A stretch of 64,000 nt of DNA from Melghirimyces algeriensis (GCF_900182565.1 NZ_FXTI01000001.1:372001-436000), one strand, 5' to 3'. Shown: positions 17,100 through 26,773, numbered from the stretch's first letter. The notes: generated by a model not told the origin, from the sequence alone. Made by a program: numbers and translations.

Positions 17100-18065
17100 A
17101 TGGACAGCCGGAGGGATTTTCGCTATCGCGGTGTGTTTACCAAGGTTCCCGGAGATCCATCGCAATGGAGGAGATGGGAGGCGATGGGTCGGATGTGGGT
17201 TCGTGAATATTGTCGTCAAAACGGAGGACGTCAGCCCGCTGAAATGATTTGCAGAGATGGTGAAAAGATATTCCCTCGTTTCTTTCAGTTGCTTGCTCCT
17301 GGAGGAACTCTGATTTTTAACGGTTCTTTAGATGGTGTTCATTATACGTTTATGGGAAAGCGCGGCTTCCTCCCTTTTCATGAGGTATTAAAGAAGGCAA
17401 ATCTATGTCGGGGGGAAAGCGTATTAGTTTATTACGGGAGTACAAGGCGGGAGAAAGTAGATGCTGTTGGAATGGATGCCATTGAGTCCGTGCTTAATCA
17501 CGGCGGTATTCCAGTGATTGCGACAATGACAGATGAACAGCAACAATTTGTTACAAAGCGCTGGAAAGGGTTGATCGCCGGAGCAGTCAGTTTGGAGACC
17601 TTAAAGGATACCTGGGAAGGGTTTGATTGGCCTTCAGCTATGCCCTATCTACCCGATCCGCAACGCCGTTTTCAGGAGTGCCAAGAAGTGCTGAATCTGT
17701 TTCAACAGCGAACGGTAACACCCTTCCGAAAAGCGATCTTTGATCGGATTGGGATGGAAGAGCATCCGGGAAAGGGATTGGATATGGTTCTGGAGCGTGC
17801 GCAGCAGGATACGCTTGGAATCAGTCTGAATCTTGTTCGTCCAAGCACGGGAAGAGTGGTTTATGGGGAAGAGATGGCAGGACGCAGATACAGTTTTTAT
17901 GCCCCACAAGTTTGGATGAACAAACGGCGGATTATCATGCCTACCGCTGCCATCGCTGGGGAGCCTCCCCAAGAACGGAACCGGAAGGGTAAAAAAGAAA
18001 ATGCATCGTTGATCATGGAGGCGGAACAATTGGTTCGGAAACTGGAAGCAGTGGGCTCTGCTTAA
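17100..18065 (+). CDS. Unassigned protein resembling the C-terminal half of an MDR dehydrogenase
   Basis: I do not recognise a full-length family for this 321-residue protein. Residues about 57-112 (FPRFFQLLAPGGTLIFNGSL, then HYTFMGKRGF and GESVLVYYG) look like the end of the nucleotide-binding domain of a medium-chain dehydrogenase/reductase. The catalytic N-terminal domain and the usual GxGxxG dinucleotide loop are missing. The region around 100-150 contains an alpha/beta stretch, YYGSTRREKVDAVGMDAIE. It has its own promoter and AGAGGTG ribosome binding site, so it is expressed, perhaps as a truncated or repurposed remnant. Function is unknown. Confidence 0.4.
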   Translation: MDSRRDFRYRGVFTKVPGDPSQWRRWEAMGRMWVREYCRQNGGRQPAEMICRDGEKIFPRFFQLLAPGGTLIFNGSLDGVHYTFMGKRGFLPFHEVLKKANLCRGESVLVYYGSTRREKVDAVGMDAIESVLNHGGIPVIATMTDEQQQFVTKRWKGLIAGAVSLETLKDTWEGFDWPSAMPYLPDPQRRFQECQEVLNLFQQRTVTPFRKAIFDRIGMEEHPGKGLDMVLERAQQDTLGISLNLVRPSTGRVVYGEEMAGRRYSFYAPQVWMNKRRIIMPTAAIAGEPPQERNRKGKKENASLIMEAEQLVRKLEAVGSA

Positions 18066-18078
18066 CATCATCATCATG

Positions 18079-18115
18079 AGGAGCTGCCTGAAATATGGGC
18101 GGCTTTTTATTTTGC
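18079..18115 (+). terminator. Terminator before the GHL10 gene
   Basis: AGCTGCC pairs with GGCGGCT across a nine-base loop and is followed by TTTTATTTT. An ATG at 18095 lies within the loop, so it is unlikely to start the next gene. Confidence 0.7.
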
Positions 18116-18160
18116 AATGGATACAGATTTCTGCAAATTTTGCGGACATGGGCTGTTAAA

Positions 18161-19690
18161 ATGATTGCGTCAGAATTAAAGGCTTTGTTGCCGGAATGGA
18201 GTGATATGGTGGATGGACAGCGATTCATTGGGGGTCAAAAGAGAAGCGGGGAACAAAGGATTCCAGGCTCAGACAAATACCGAAACGAATTTCGTGCTTT
18301 CTGGGTAGATGCTTTTCATGATGGTTTTAAAACACCGGAACAGGTGGGTCGATTAATAGAGAATGTGAAAAAATCCGGAGCCAATGCCGTGATTGTCCAA
18401 GTTCGCCGTCGGGGGGATGCTTATTTCAATAAAGCTTTGGAACCGCGAACAGAAGATCCCGATCTTGAACCGGGTTTTGATGTGTTGGATGATCTGTTGA
18501 AAAAGGCTCGTCATGAATCACCCCGAATAGAGGTTCATGCGTGGTTGGCGACGTTGCCGATTTGGAATCTGGATACACCACCAAAATCTCCGGATCATGT
18601 TTTTAATTGTCATGGTCCACATGCTGAAGGAAGGGATTACTGGTTGATGGATGATGTGGATGGAAATCATCGTGTCGGTGATAACTTTGTGCTGGACCCT
18701 GGACATCCGGATGTGTTGAACTATACGGTGGATCAATATATCAATGTGGTGAAACAGTATGATGTGGATGGAATTCATTTGGATCTGGTTCGGTATATGG
18801 GACAGGAGTGGGGATACAATCCCGTCAGTTTAACGCGCTTCCAAAAGGAAACCGGGGAAGTAAACAAGCCTGATCCGCAGGATGAACAGTGGATGAAGTG
18901 GCGGAGGGAACAGGTGTATTTTTTGATTCGGAACGTTTATCTGAAATCCGTCGCTCTTCGGTCAGATATCAAAGTTTCAGCCGCAGTGATCGCTTGGGGA
19001 AAAGGTCCGGAAAATAGGGAAGAATACCAATATTCCGCTCCTGTGACCCAAGTGATGCAAGATTGGGACCATTGGTTGCAGGAGGGGATGATAGATCTGG
19101 CGATTCCCATGAACTATAACCGGGAGCATGTTCCGGAACAAAGAGATTGGTATGATCGTTGGATCAGGTGGGAGAAAAATCATCAGTACAACCGACAGAT
19201 TGCTGCCGGTCCGGGGATTTTTCTCAACGCTGTTGAAGGAAGCCTGGCGCAGATTTACCGTGCACAACAGTTGTCTTCTCAGGGAAATCGTTTGGCTGGG
19301 GTCAGTCTGTTCAGTTATGCTGTCACCAATAAAGACGGAATGGATCGTGAAGTTTTCCTTCGCATGTTAAAAGAATCCACCAACTATCCTGTTTTTTCCG
19401 AACCTGCTCTTCCACCCGAAATGCCATGGAAAGACAGGCCTCGCAAAGGGTTTCTTATGGGTTTTGTTGTGGATGGGGATGGACAGCCGATGGATGGGGT
19501 TTGGGTAAAACTGCGAAGAGGGAATTGTCGATTTAACGTGAAAACAGATGGGAGTGGTTTTTTTGGAAAAGCAGGGCTCTCTCCGGGTCTGTATACAGTG
19601 AAATTGGAAAAAAGGGGGAAATTTTGCCGCATCGATCTGGTTTGGATTTGGGCGGGCAAGGTATCGGAGATCAGGCTGAAATCGCTGTAG
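18161..19690 (+). CDS. Family 10-like glycoside hydrolase (GHL10/DUF187)
   Basis: The protein has the GHL10 barrel signature. It starts with EFRAFWVDAFHDGFKTP and NAVIVQVRRRGDAYF, continues through GPHAEGRDYWLMDD and VLDPGHPDVLNYT, and has DGIHLDLVRY, which holds likely catalytic acids. An extra C-terminal domain (about the last 90 residues) looks like a small beta-sandwich with GDGQPMDGVWVKL and SGFFGKAGLSPGLY, as in carboxypeptidase-regulatory-like domains. There is no export signal. The start is uncertain: ATGs at 18095, 18161 and 18206 share one frame, and none has a good ribosome binding site. I chose 18161 because 18095 lies in a terminator loop. Confidence 0.8.
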   Translation: MIASELKALLPEWSDMVDGQRFIGGQKRSGEQRIPGSDKYRNEFRAFWVDAFHDGFKTPEQVGRLIENVKKSGANAVIVQVRRRGDAYFNKALEPRTEDPDLEPGFDVLDDLLKKARHESPRIEVHAWLATLPIWNLDTPPKSPDHVFNCHGPHAEGRDYWLMDDVDGNHRVGDNFVLDPGHPDVLNYTVDQYINVVKQYDVDGIHLDLVRYMGQEWGYNPVSLTRFQKETGEVNKPDPQDEQWMKWRREQVYFLIRNVYLKSVALRSDIKVSAAVIAWGKGPENREEYQYSAPVTQVMQDWDHWLQEGMIDLAIPMNYNREHVPEQRDWYDRWIRWEKNHQYNRQIAAGPGIFLNAVEGSLAQIYRAQQLSSQGNRLAGVSLFSYAVTNKDGMDREVFLRMLKESTNYPVFSEPALPPEMPWKDRPRKGFLMGFVVDGDGQPMDGVWVKLRRGNCRFNVKTDGSGFFGKAGLSPGLYTVKLEKRGKFCRIDLVWIWAGKVSEIRLKSL

Positions 19691-19736
19691 ACGATTGGCC
19701 CTTGGAAAATGGAATTGATGAAGGAGTGGAAAAGAA

Positions 19737-20372
19737 ATGTGCAACCGACCGTTCCAAGATGTGATTACCACTGAAGAAGAGTTATGCGAACGAATGGGGA
19801 CTCCCAATCGAATGGTGGCGCGAAAGGCCATTGATCATTTGGACCAGCATTGTCGAGATTTTATTGCACTTTCCCCCTTTGTACTATTGGCAACAACCGA
19901 TGCTTTGGGAGCGTGTGATGTTTCTCCGCGCGGTGATGCTCCAGGTTTTGTCCAAGTGTTGGATGACAATCATTTGGTGATCCCGGAGCGTCCCGGCAAC
20001 CGTCGAATGGATTCGCTCCGGAATATTCTTTCCATTCCTCAAGTGGGTTTGCTGTTTTTGATTCCTGGTTTGGGTGAGACACTTCGAGTGAACGGACGGG
20101 CCTGTGTGATCAAGGACCAGAAACTCCTTCAACCGATGGCGGTTAACGGTCGAAGTCCAAAGGTGGGCATTGGTCTGGAAGTGAAAGAATCCTTTATCCA
20201 TTGTGCCAAGTCATTGAAACGATCCCGTCTTTGGGAGCCGGAAACATGGTTGGAACCGTCAGCATTGCCCCATGTGAGCAAGATGTTGGCTGACCATATT
20301 CAGCTTCCTGACGTAACGGCTGAATCCGTAGAAAAACGGTTAAAGGAATCCTATACGCATCGTCTGTATTAA
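19737..20372 (+). CDS. PPOX-class FMN-dependent flavoprotein
   Basis: This 211-residue protein belongs to the pyridoxamine 5'-phosphate oxidase-like split-barrel group of the MSMEG_1061/DR2398 type. Recognisable parts are FIALSPFVLLATTDALGACDVSPRGDAPGFV (family core, shown here split over residues about 42-72), ERPGNRRMDSLRNIL, and RVNGRACV. These proteins usually bind FMN; their substrates are mostly unknown. It lies between the GHL10 and GH89 genes on the same strand with tight spacing, which suggests co-transcription but no clear metabolic link. Confidence 0.82.
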   Translation: MCNRPFQDVITTEEELCERMGTPNRMVARKAIDHLDQHCRDFIALSPFVLLATTDALGACDVSPRGDAPGFVQVLDDNHLVIPERPGNRRMDSLRNILSIPQVGLLFLIPGLGETLRVNGRACVIKDQKLLQPMAVNGRSPKVGIGLEVKESFIHCAKSLKRSRLWEPETWLEPSALPHVSKMLADHIQLPDVTAESVEKRLKESYTHRLY

Positions 20373-20405
20373 TTTCCGGTGAAAAAAGGGAGGGGGATTT
20401 TGAAA

Positions 20406-23400
20406 ATGGTCAGCAATCGGACAGCATCAGCAGGAGTGCTGTATCATCCCGAACCGGTTCAAAAGGCTATTGAACGGCTGTTGGGTCCATCAAAAGCGGA
20501 ACAATTTCAATTGCAGCGGTTGGTTGTCGATCACACCATTGATGCATTTGAAATTACAGGAAAGAACGGGGATATTGTTTTGGCCGGGACGAACAATGTG
20601 GCAATTCTTTCCGCATTTCACTGGTATCTGAAATATGTGGCGGGTGCTCATCTTTCATGGAATGGTGATCAACTGGCCCTCCCGGAATGCCTGCCTGCCC
20701 CAAAGAATAAGATCCGTAAGGAAACCGAACTGTTAAACCGGTATATGTACAATTATACGGTTTTTGGATATACGTCTCCCTATTGGTCTTGGGAGAAATG
20801 GGAAAGAGAGATCGATTATCTGGCAGCCTCCGGAATTAACCTGGCGCTGCTTCCGATTGGCCATGAGATGGTTTGGTATCAAACCTTTTGCCAATGGGGT
20901 TGCCCGGAAGAAAAGATTCTGGACTGGATTGTACCTCCAGCTCATCAGCCGTGGCAGTGGATGGGGAATATTTCGGGGTTTGGAAAGCCGATCAGTCGGA
21001 ACTTGATGAAAAAACGGGTCGCTTTGGGAAATAGGATTGCTGAACGGATGCGTGAACTGGGGATTACGCCGGTATTTCCGGGATTTAATGGTATTGTGCC
21101 GCCATGCTTTACGGAGAAACACCCGGATGCGCATATTATTCCACAGGGGGATTGGTTTGGGTATCCGCGTCCCGATTGGCTGAATCCCACTGATCCGTTG
21201 TTTTCTGAAGTGGCTGCTGGATTTTATCGGAATCAGGCCGAACAATTCGGGGAAACGACCTATTTTGCGACGGATATTCTGCATGAAGGCGGAGATGCAG
21301 GAGGGGTGAACCTAAGCGAAGCGGCGCATTCGATCCAGCAGGCAATGTTGCAAGCAAATCCGGCATCCGTCTGGGTGATTCAGGCCTGGCGGGATAATCC
21401 CCGTAAAGAAGTGATCGAAGGGATCAACAAGAAACAGGTCCTCGTATTGGATTTGGAATCGGATGAAAAGCCCCGTTGGAAGAGAGGAAAGGGGTTCTGG
21501 GGGAGCCCTTGGGCCTGGGGGATCATTCAGAACTACGGTGGTCAACCTGGAATATATGGGAACTTATATGAAATCGCTGTTACACTTCCCGAAGTATTCC
21601 ATCTTCCCGAAAGTGAACGCGGTTTATTATCCGGTCTTTCTCAGACAATGGAGGGAACACACCACAATCCGGTCGTAATGGACTTATTTGGTGAAATGGC
21701 TTGGCGAAGCGAACAAGTGGATCTGCAAACCTGGATCTCGCAGTATATATCCCGCAGATATGGTCAATATGATAAACACGCAATCAACGCATGGGAAATT
21801 CTGTTGAAAACAGCATACAGCAAGCGGATGGATGGGCATACTTCCGGGAATGGACATACCGAGTCACTGTTTACAGCACAGCCTGATCTAAATGCCAGGC
21901 GTTCCCACTCCTGGGGGCCGACACAATTCCGTTATGATCCTTACGAATTTGATCAGGCATATGTGGAACTGTTGCAGGTACATCCAAATATTCGCCAAAG
22001 GGAAACGTATCGGTACGACCTTGTGGATGTGACCAGGGAAGTGCTGGCCAATCGCGGTCGGTTGCTTTTGGAAGAGATTCGCCAAGCTTATGAAAAAAAG
22101 GATCTGAAACAATTTAATGTGTTGGCTGATCGCTATCTCTATTTTATGGACCTTTCTGAAGATGTGCTCGCCACCCATCAGGATTGGCTTCTCGGACCCT
22201 GGTTACAAGACGCCAAGAAATGGGGTGGGGATGAGGCGGAACGAAGAGCGCTGGAGTATGATGCCCGTTCGATCATTACCATATGGGCTGGGGAAACAGC
22301 ATCCCAGACATTGCATGAATACGCCAACCGGGAATGGGCCGGTCTGATGGGGGATTACTATAAGAAGCGATGGAAACTTTACTTTGACACATTGATTGAA
22401 GCGTTGCAAGAGGGGAAACCACCCAGGGGAATCGACTGGTATGAGATGGGTTACCAATGGGCGACCGATCACAAAGAGTATCCCGTTCAACCCAAAGGAG
22501 ACACCTACGAGGTATCCTGCCATATTGCCCAGGAATTGGCGAAAATGCCGGGACAGGGAAAGGTTAAACTCAGCCTGGACCAAGCCATTTGGAAGCTGGA
22601 TCAAGCGCTGGAGATGAATACATTGTTTTTGAATCAAAACCCGTTCCATCCGGCAGAAGATGTCCGTTTGAACATTGGTGTTCCCCAAGGGGTTGAAATC
22701 AAGCCGCTGGGTAAGACCACATATCCTTCAGTACCGCCCAGTGGCAGTGTAACAGTTAAATGGGAGGCTTCTGCTTCAAAAGGAATCATCAAAGATCGGG
22801 CGGTCGTGGAGATACCGGTTCAGGCAACGGCTATATATGATCAGGGGGATCGAAAAGGTCAAATGAAGGAAGTAACCCGGTTGATATATGCAGGATGGAA
22901 CATTCAGCATCCATATGAGACCTTTCAATCGACGGAAGCCGACTTTTCGCAAAATGGAAATCAGTTTGCCATTTTGGCTGGCGGAAGAGATATGTGGAAA
23001 AAAAGCGATCAGTATGGCTCTATTTTCTTAAGGGGTGGGGCCACAGGGGATACAGTGGCTGTAACCAGAGTCATCCACCAGGGAAAGACAGGACCTTGGG
23101 CAAAAGCAGGTCTGATGATCCGAAGTGATCTTACATCTTCCGGAAAGTCCGGAGGTTATGTTATTGTTGCTGTCACGCCGGAAAATGGATTTATTTTGCA
23201 ATGGGACAGTAATCATAACGGATATCTTGACCGGTCCAGACAAATTGGGACAACCACATATCCATCATGGCTGAAACTTACAAAAAACGGAACAAACTAT
23301 ACAGGCTTCTACAGTGTGGATGGAGTATCTTGGGTGGAGATCGGCAGCGTATCCCTTCCTGCTGTTCCCGCAAAACAGGATATAGGATTGTTTGTCAGCG

Positions 23401-23471
23401 CTGTGAATGCACACAATGCTGGTGCCGACAGTTTGGTAGAGTTTGACGGTTTCAGTGTGACAGGCATGTGA
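20406..23471 (+). CDS. Alpha-N-acetylglucosaminidase (GH89) with C-terminal beta-sandwich
   Basis: This large protein (1021 residues from the ATG at 20406, nine bases after AAGGGAGGGGG) matches the NAGLU family. There is an N-terminal domain with NNVAILSAFHWYLKYVAGAH, then the catalytic barrel with RYMYNYTVFGYTSPYWSWEKWE, ALLPIGHEMVW, and ILHEGGDAGG, then an all-alpha domain. After about residue 740 comes a linker domain of the NEW3 type and a concanavalin-like domain (about 845-1021). Human NAGLU removes terminal alpha-GlcNAc from heparan sulfate. There is no signal peptide, although bacterial GH89 enzymes often act on mucin outside the cell. Confidence 0.88.
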   Translation: MVSNRTASAGVLYHPEPVQKAIERLLGPSKAEQFQLQRLVVDHTIDAFEITGKNGDIVLAGTNNVAILSAFHWYLKYVAGAHLSWNGDQLALPECLPAPKNKIRKETELLNRYMYNYTVFGYTSPYWSWEKWEREIDYLAASGINLALLPIGHEMVWYQTFCQWGCPEEKILDWIVPPAHQPWQWMGNISGFGKPISRNLMKKRVALGNRIAERMRELGITPVFPGFNGIVPPCFTEKHPDAHIIPQGDWFGYPRPDWLNPTDPLFSEVAAGFYRNQAEQFGETTYFATDILHEGGDAGGVNLSEAAHSIQQAMLQANPASVWVIQAWRDNPRKEVIEGINKKQVLVLDLESDEKPRWKRGKGFWGSPWAWGIIQNYGGQPGIYGNLYEIAVTLPEVFHLPESERGLLSGLSQTMEGTHHNPVVMDLFGEMAWRSEQVDLQTWISQYISRRYGQYDKHAINAWEILLKTAYSKRMDGHTSGNGHTESLFTAQPDLNARRSHSWGPTQFRYDPYEFDQAYVELLQVHPNIRQRETYRYDLVDVTREVLANRGRLLLEEIRQAYEKKDLKQFNVLADRYLYFMDLSEDVLATHQDWLLGPWLQDAKKWGGDEAERRALEYDARSIITIWAGETASQTLHEYANREWAGLMGDYYKKRWKLYFDTLIEALQEGKPPRGIDWYEMGYQWATDHKEYPVQPKGDTYEVSCHIAQELAKMPGQGKVKLSLDQAIWKLDQALEMNTLFLNQNPFHPAEDVRLNIGVPQGVEIKPLGKTTYPSVPPSGSVTVKWEASASKGIIKDRAVVEIPVQATAIYDQGDRKGQMKEVTRLIYAGWNIQHPYETFQSTEADFSQNGNQFAILAGGRDMWKKSDQYGSIFLRGGATGDTVAVTRVIHQGKTGPWAKAGLMIRSDLTSSGKSGGYVIVAVTPENGFILQWDSNHNGYLDRSRQIGTTTYPSWLKLTKNGTNYTGFYSVDGVSWVEIGSVSLPAVPAKQDIGLFVSAVNAHNAGADSLVEFDGFSVTGM

Positions 23472-23491
23472 ACGAAAGATAACGGCTCTAT

Positions 23492-23520
23492 CCCACCCGC
23501 CCTTTAACAGAGCGGGTGGG
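23492..23520 (+). terminator. Hairpin after the GH89 gene
   Basis: CCCACCCGC (23492-23500) and GCGGGTGGG (23512-23520) form a perfect 9-bp stem. No T run follows, so termination is uncertain. Confidence 0.5.
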
Positions 23521-23642
23521 AACCTAGAAGAGGAGAGCGCGTAAAACGGAATTCGTTTACAGAATGGTTGACGGATCTGTGTGGAAAGAGGATGATAGAG
23601 GACAGACAGAGGTTCTCAGAATGAGTCAGGGAGTGTCAATCC

Positions 23643-24959
23643 ATGTTGTGGACCCAAAAAAACAATTCGTTTTATGATCATGCGGATATCGAACGTCGGG
23701 TTGGTGGAGGGGGTCGTTCTGCGCAGGATCTGCGCGATCCTTTTGAACGGGATCATGGGCGAATTATACACAGTGCGGCTTTTCGTCGGCTCCAATCCAA
23801 AAAACAGGTGATTGGAACCGATTTGGGGGACTTTCATCGGACCCGATTGACGCATTCGATGGAAGTGGCTCAGATTGCTCGCGGTATTGCTCTTTCCCTC
23901 AATCAGCGCTCTCCATTTTTACAGGATACAGCGAAGATTGACATTTCTTTGGTGGAAGCCGCCGCATTGGCTCATGACCTGGGACATCCTCCTTTTGCTC
24001 ATGAGGGAGAACGGGCTCTTCATCAATGTATGTTTGATTTTGGAGGGTTTGAAGGGAATGCACAGACATTTCGCATTCTCAGCCGCCTGGAAGGAAAAAA
24101 AGGAGAAGGTTTAAAACTGACCAGAGCTTTGTTGCTTGCCATCATGAAATATCCCGTTCAGATGCAGGAAGTGTTGCAGACAAAAGAACAGCCTCTCGTC
24201 AAAGAATACCCGCCAAAGGTGAGTATCTATGATGTGGACTCCGATGTCTTTGAATGGGTGTTGCATCCCTATTCCCAAGAAGAGATCGATTTTTTTACAG
24301 ATAAAGATCTAACCTGCAATAAATCCCCGTTCGTCTGTACAACCCGGATGTCTCTGGAGTGCTCCTTGATTAATTTGGCGGATGATATTGCCTATGCCAC
24401 CCATGATTTAGAGGATGCGATCAATTTTCGTTTCGTGGAGATGGAAGAGCTCTGCGAAATGCTGGAGAAATCTGTGAAAAATGCTCCGTTTGAGGAGTTG
24501 AATGAAGCATATCGCTTGGCGCAAAGAATCCATACTCGAAGAGAAGATTTCAAATATCTGTTAAAGGAAGTCTTTGCTTTTCTTATATCGGCTTTTGTAA
24601 ATTATACAGAGGTCAGAGAAGAAGGAGAAGAATGGTTTTCACCCCGGTTCCGTTTTCGTGTGGTGATTCCAAAAGAGCTGAATGAGTTGATTATGAAGTT
24701 GAAAAAAGTGGTGGAACTTCGGGTGATTCACTCTCCAGGAGTACAGGCTCTGGCTTTTAAAGGGGATCGAACGGTTCGGTTGCTGTTTGAAGCCATGATG
24801 GCTGAGGAAAAATTACTTCCTGAAAACGATCGACAAGTATTGGAGGAAAATCCCGACCTACGGGCCCGTATTGTTTGTGATTACATCTCAGGGATGACGG
24901 ACCCTTATGCCCTTTCCTTGGTGGAACGACTGTATGGATCAGGACGGACCTTCTTGTAA
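23643..24959 (+). CDS. dgt: Deoxyguanosinetriphosphate triphosphohydrolase-like protein
   Basis: Dgt-type HD-domain enzymes hydrolyse dNTPs to nucleosides and triphosphate. The 438-residue product has the expected order: HSAAFRRLQSKKQV, RTRLTHSMEVAQIARG, and the HD signature ALAHDLGHPPFAHEGE (about residues 112-127), and later NLADDIAYATHDLEDAI. No ribosome binding site is strong, but the ATG at 23643 fits family length. It may balance dNTP pools together with the ribonucleotide reductase encoded at 59 kb. Confidence 0.9.
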   Translation: MLWTQKNNSFYDHADIERRVGGGGRSAQDLRDPFERDHGRIIHSAAFRRLQSKKQVIGTDLGDFHRTRLTHSMEVAQIARGIALSLNQRSPFLQDTAKIDISLVEAAALAHDLGHPPFAHEGERALHQCMFDFGGFEGNAQTFRILSRLEGKKGEGLKLTRALLLAIMKYPVQMQEVLQTKEQPLVKEYPPKVSIYDVDSDVFEWVLHPYSQEEIDFFTDKDLTCNKSPFVCTTRMSLECSLINLADDIAYATHDLEDAINFRFVEMEELCEMLEKSVKNAPFEELNEAYRLAQRIHTRREDFKYLLKEVFAFLISAFVNYTEVREEGEEWFSPRFRFRVVIPKELNELIMKLKKVVELRVIHSPGVQALAFKGDRTVRLLFEAMMAEEKLLPENDRQVLEENPDLRARIVCDYISGMTDPYALSLVERLYGSGRTFL

Positions 24960-25019
24960 TACTTGGTGTTCTCTCCGTGCAAACTGGGATCAGACCCAGA
25001 TGCACAGGAGGGATTTTCT

Positions 25020-25421
25020 TTGAGCAGAATGATGAAAGGATTGCTGGGAATCGTCATCGGAGCGGCCGTTTTTTGGCCATCAATGGAGATACAAACCCAA
25101 GAACAGGTCACCGTATTGAAAGGAACCATGCAATGGTTGAATATCCAGGGAGGATGCTGGGTGTTGGAGAATGATAAAGGATTGCGCTATGAATTGGTGG
25201 GGAAAGAATCGCTGCTGCAGCCCTTGAGAAAGGAAGGCTTGCGTGTGACTGTGGCCGTTCAGGAGGACCCTGAATTAGTGGGGAAATGCATGGTGGGACG
25301 AATGGTTAGGGTAATTCGGGTGATTCAGGTACAGAAAAAAGAAGGAAATCTGGTGCCATCCAAGCTGTCTTCTATGGTGTTGAATATATTGGATCGAGCG
25401 ACGATGGCTGAGAGAGTTTAG
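25020..25421 (+). CDS. Small exported protein of unknown function
   Basis: I do not recognise this 133-residue protein. It begins with a hydrophobic segment (MMKGLLGIVIGAAVFWPSM) that looks like a signal peptide or anchor. A short beta-rich domain follows with GTMQWLNIQGGCWVLEND and a tail of basic residues. The beta-rich part resembles small OB-like domains in which a value such as a metal or cofactor is bound, but that is only an impression. The TTG at 25020 has AGGAGGG (25006-25012) at ideal spacing; a longer frame from 24963 lacks one. Confidence 0.5.
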   Translation: MSRMMKGLLGIVIGAAVFWPSMEIQTQEQVTVLKGTMQWLNIQGGCWVLENDKGLRYELVGKESLLQPLRKEGLRVTVAVQEDPELVGKCMVGRMVRVIRVIQVQKKEGNLVPSKLSSMVLNILDRATMAERV

Positions 25422-25471
25422 ATCTGTCATCTCGTTATATTTTTTTTTGAAGACAAATAAGGGGGAGAGGT

Positions 25472-26251
25472 ATGAAATTTTCTTTGATTCAAATGGATAT
25501 TGCTTATGGACAACCTGAAAAGAACCGAAAACAGGTGGAAGATCATCTGGGTCGGGTGGTAGAGCAGCATAGACCGGATGTGGTTGTTCTTCCCGAAATG
25601 TGGAATACCGGCTATGATCTCCAACGGTTGGACGAAATCGCAGACCGGGGAGATCTGCCCGGCTGGATGGCGGAAAAGGCAAAAGAATGGGGAATCGTTT
25701 TCGTGGGTGGCTCCATTGCAGAAAAAAGAGCGAATGGGTTTTACAATACCACTTATGTCTATTCACCCGACGGAAACGAAGTCGTTCGTTACAGTAAAGT
25801 TCACCGTTTTCGTCTGATGGACGAAGAGAAATATCTTCAACCTGGAGAAAGGCGAAGTCCACTGTTTTCCATTGGAGAGTTTGCTGCCGGATCAATGATC
25901 TGTTATGATTTGCGCTTTCCTGAACTGGCCCGTTCATTGGCTTTGGATGGAGCTCATATCGTATTTGTTCCTGCCGAGTGGCCACACCCGCGCCTGAATC
26001 ATTGGCGGGCCTTGCTTCAGGCACGGGCGATTGAAAATCAGATGTTTATTGTTGCTGTAAACCGTGTTGGAAAAGGTGGGAATCATACCTTTTGCGGCCA
26101 CTCGATGGTTGTGGACCCCTGGGGAAGCATATTGGCGGAGATGAAAGAAGAAGAAGCCAGTCTCACGGTAGACATTGATCTGGAAGAAGTGGACCGGGTG
26201 CGGCGAAAAATTCCCGTGTTTAAAGACCGAATTCCGGATTGTTATTTTTAG
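25472..26251 (+). CDS. Carbon-nitrogen hydrolase (omega-amidase-like)
   Basis: The 259-residue product is a nitrilase-superfamily amidase. The catalytic triad is visible: Glu in VVVLPEMWNTGY (about residue 42), Lys in YSKVHRFRLMDEE (about 110), and Cys in GSMICYDLRFPE (about 144). Sequence and length resemble the MtnU/YkrU group, which are 2-oxo-acid omega-amidases of methionine salvage, but no other salvage gene is nearby. GGGGGAGAGG precedes the ATG, and a strong terminator follows, so it is a single-gene unit with the preceding small gene. Confidence 0.87.
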   Translation: MKFSLIQMDIAYGQPEKNRKQVEDHLGRVVEQHRPDVVVLPEMWNTGYDLQRLDEIADRGDLPGWMAEKAKEWGIVFVGGSIAEKRANGFYNTTYVYSPDGNEVVRYSKVHRFRLMDEEKYLQPGERRSPLFSIGEFAAGSMICYDLRFPELARSLALDGAHIVFVPAEWPHPRLNHWRALLQARAIENQMFIVAVNRVGKGGNHTFCGHSMVVDPWGSILAEMKEEEASLTVDIDLEEVDRVRRKIPVFKDRIPDCYF

Positions 26252-26263
26252 ATCTTACCCTAA

Positions 26264-26303
26264 AAAAGCAGTCGGAACCTGGATAAAGGTCTGACTGCTT
26301 TTC
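26264..26303 (+). terminator. Terminator after the amidase gene
   Basis: AAAAGCAGTCGGA pairs with TCTGACTGCTTTT across a loop of about 13 bases, ending in TTTT. Confidence 0.85.
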
Positions 26304-26383
26304 AAATATAAGAAACAATGAATGAGAATCCGCATCAGGGTGGATCAGGTGATCAGTCCATTCTGCTCCCCCTGATGGATCGT

Positions 26384-26686
26384 TCAATAGTAGGAGGAAG
26401 GTTTGTTGTTCAAGGTGGTAGATGTGGACTCTTTGGAGGAGTCAAATTCGGTAACCAGCGGTTCGCGTTCAATGTCAACCACATCCTGCCATTCCTCTGG
26501 CTGTTGTTGTTGATTGGTCTTCAAATGAAGCCGCTCCACTTCAACCGTATGTACTTCCTTCCGAATGTGAATGGAGTTCAATTCAAAATATTTTTCCAGC
26601 AACTCACGAATTTCTTGATTAAATTTCTCTTTGTCCATTCCTTCCAATTCCCTGGCGATATCGATTTGAATGTCCAACCTTCGCAT
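26384..26686 (-). CDS. Small hypothetical protein downstream of the choline symporter
   Basis: I do not recognise this 100-residue protein. It starts MRRLDIQIDIARELEG and contains an acidic, helix-prone stretch (MDKEKFNQEIRELLEKYFEL) and a Ser/Thr-rich C-terminal tail. The ATG at 26686 has GGAG nine bases upstream. A longer frame from 26863 would run through a terminator and overlap the symporter gene, so I reject that start. It is the last gene of the minus-strand choline uptake side, but the terminator between them suggests partly separate expression. Confidence 0.5.
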   Translation of the reverse strand: MRRLDIQIDIARELEGMDKEKFNQEIRELLEKYFELNSIHIRKEVHTVEVERLHLKTNQQQQPEEWQDVVDIEREPLVTEFDSSKESTSTTLNNKPSSYY

Positions 26687-26773
26687 GGGTCTTGTCTCCT
26701 CTCTGTAGGATTCAAATCTAATAGTAAGATAAATATCGGGGAGGGCACAATAGGTGGTTGTTGCATCAAATAC

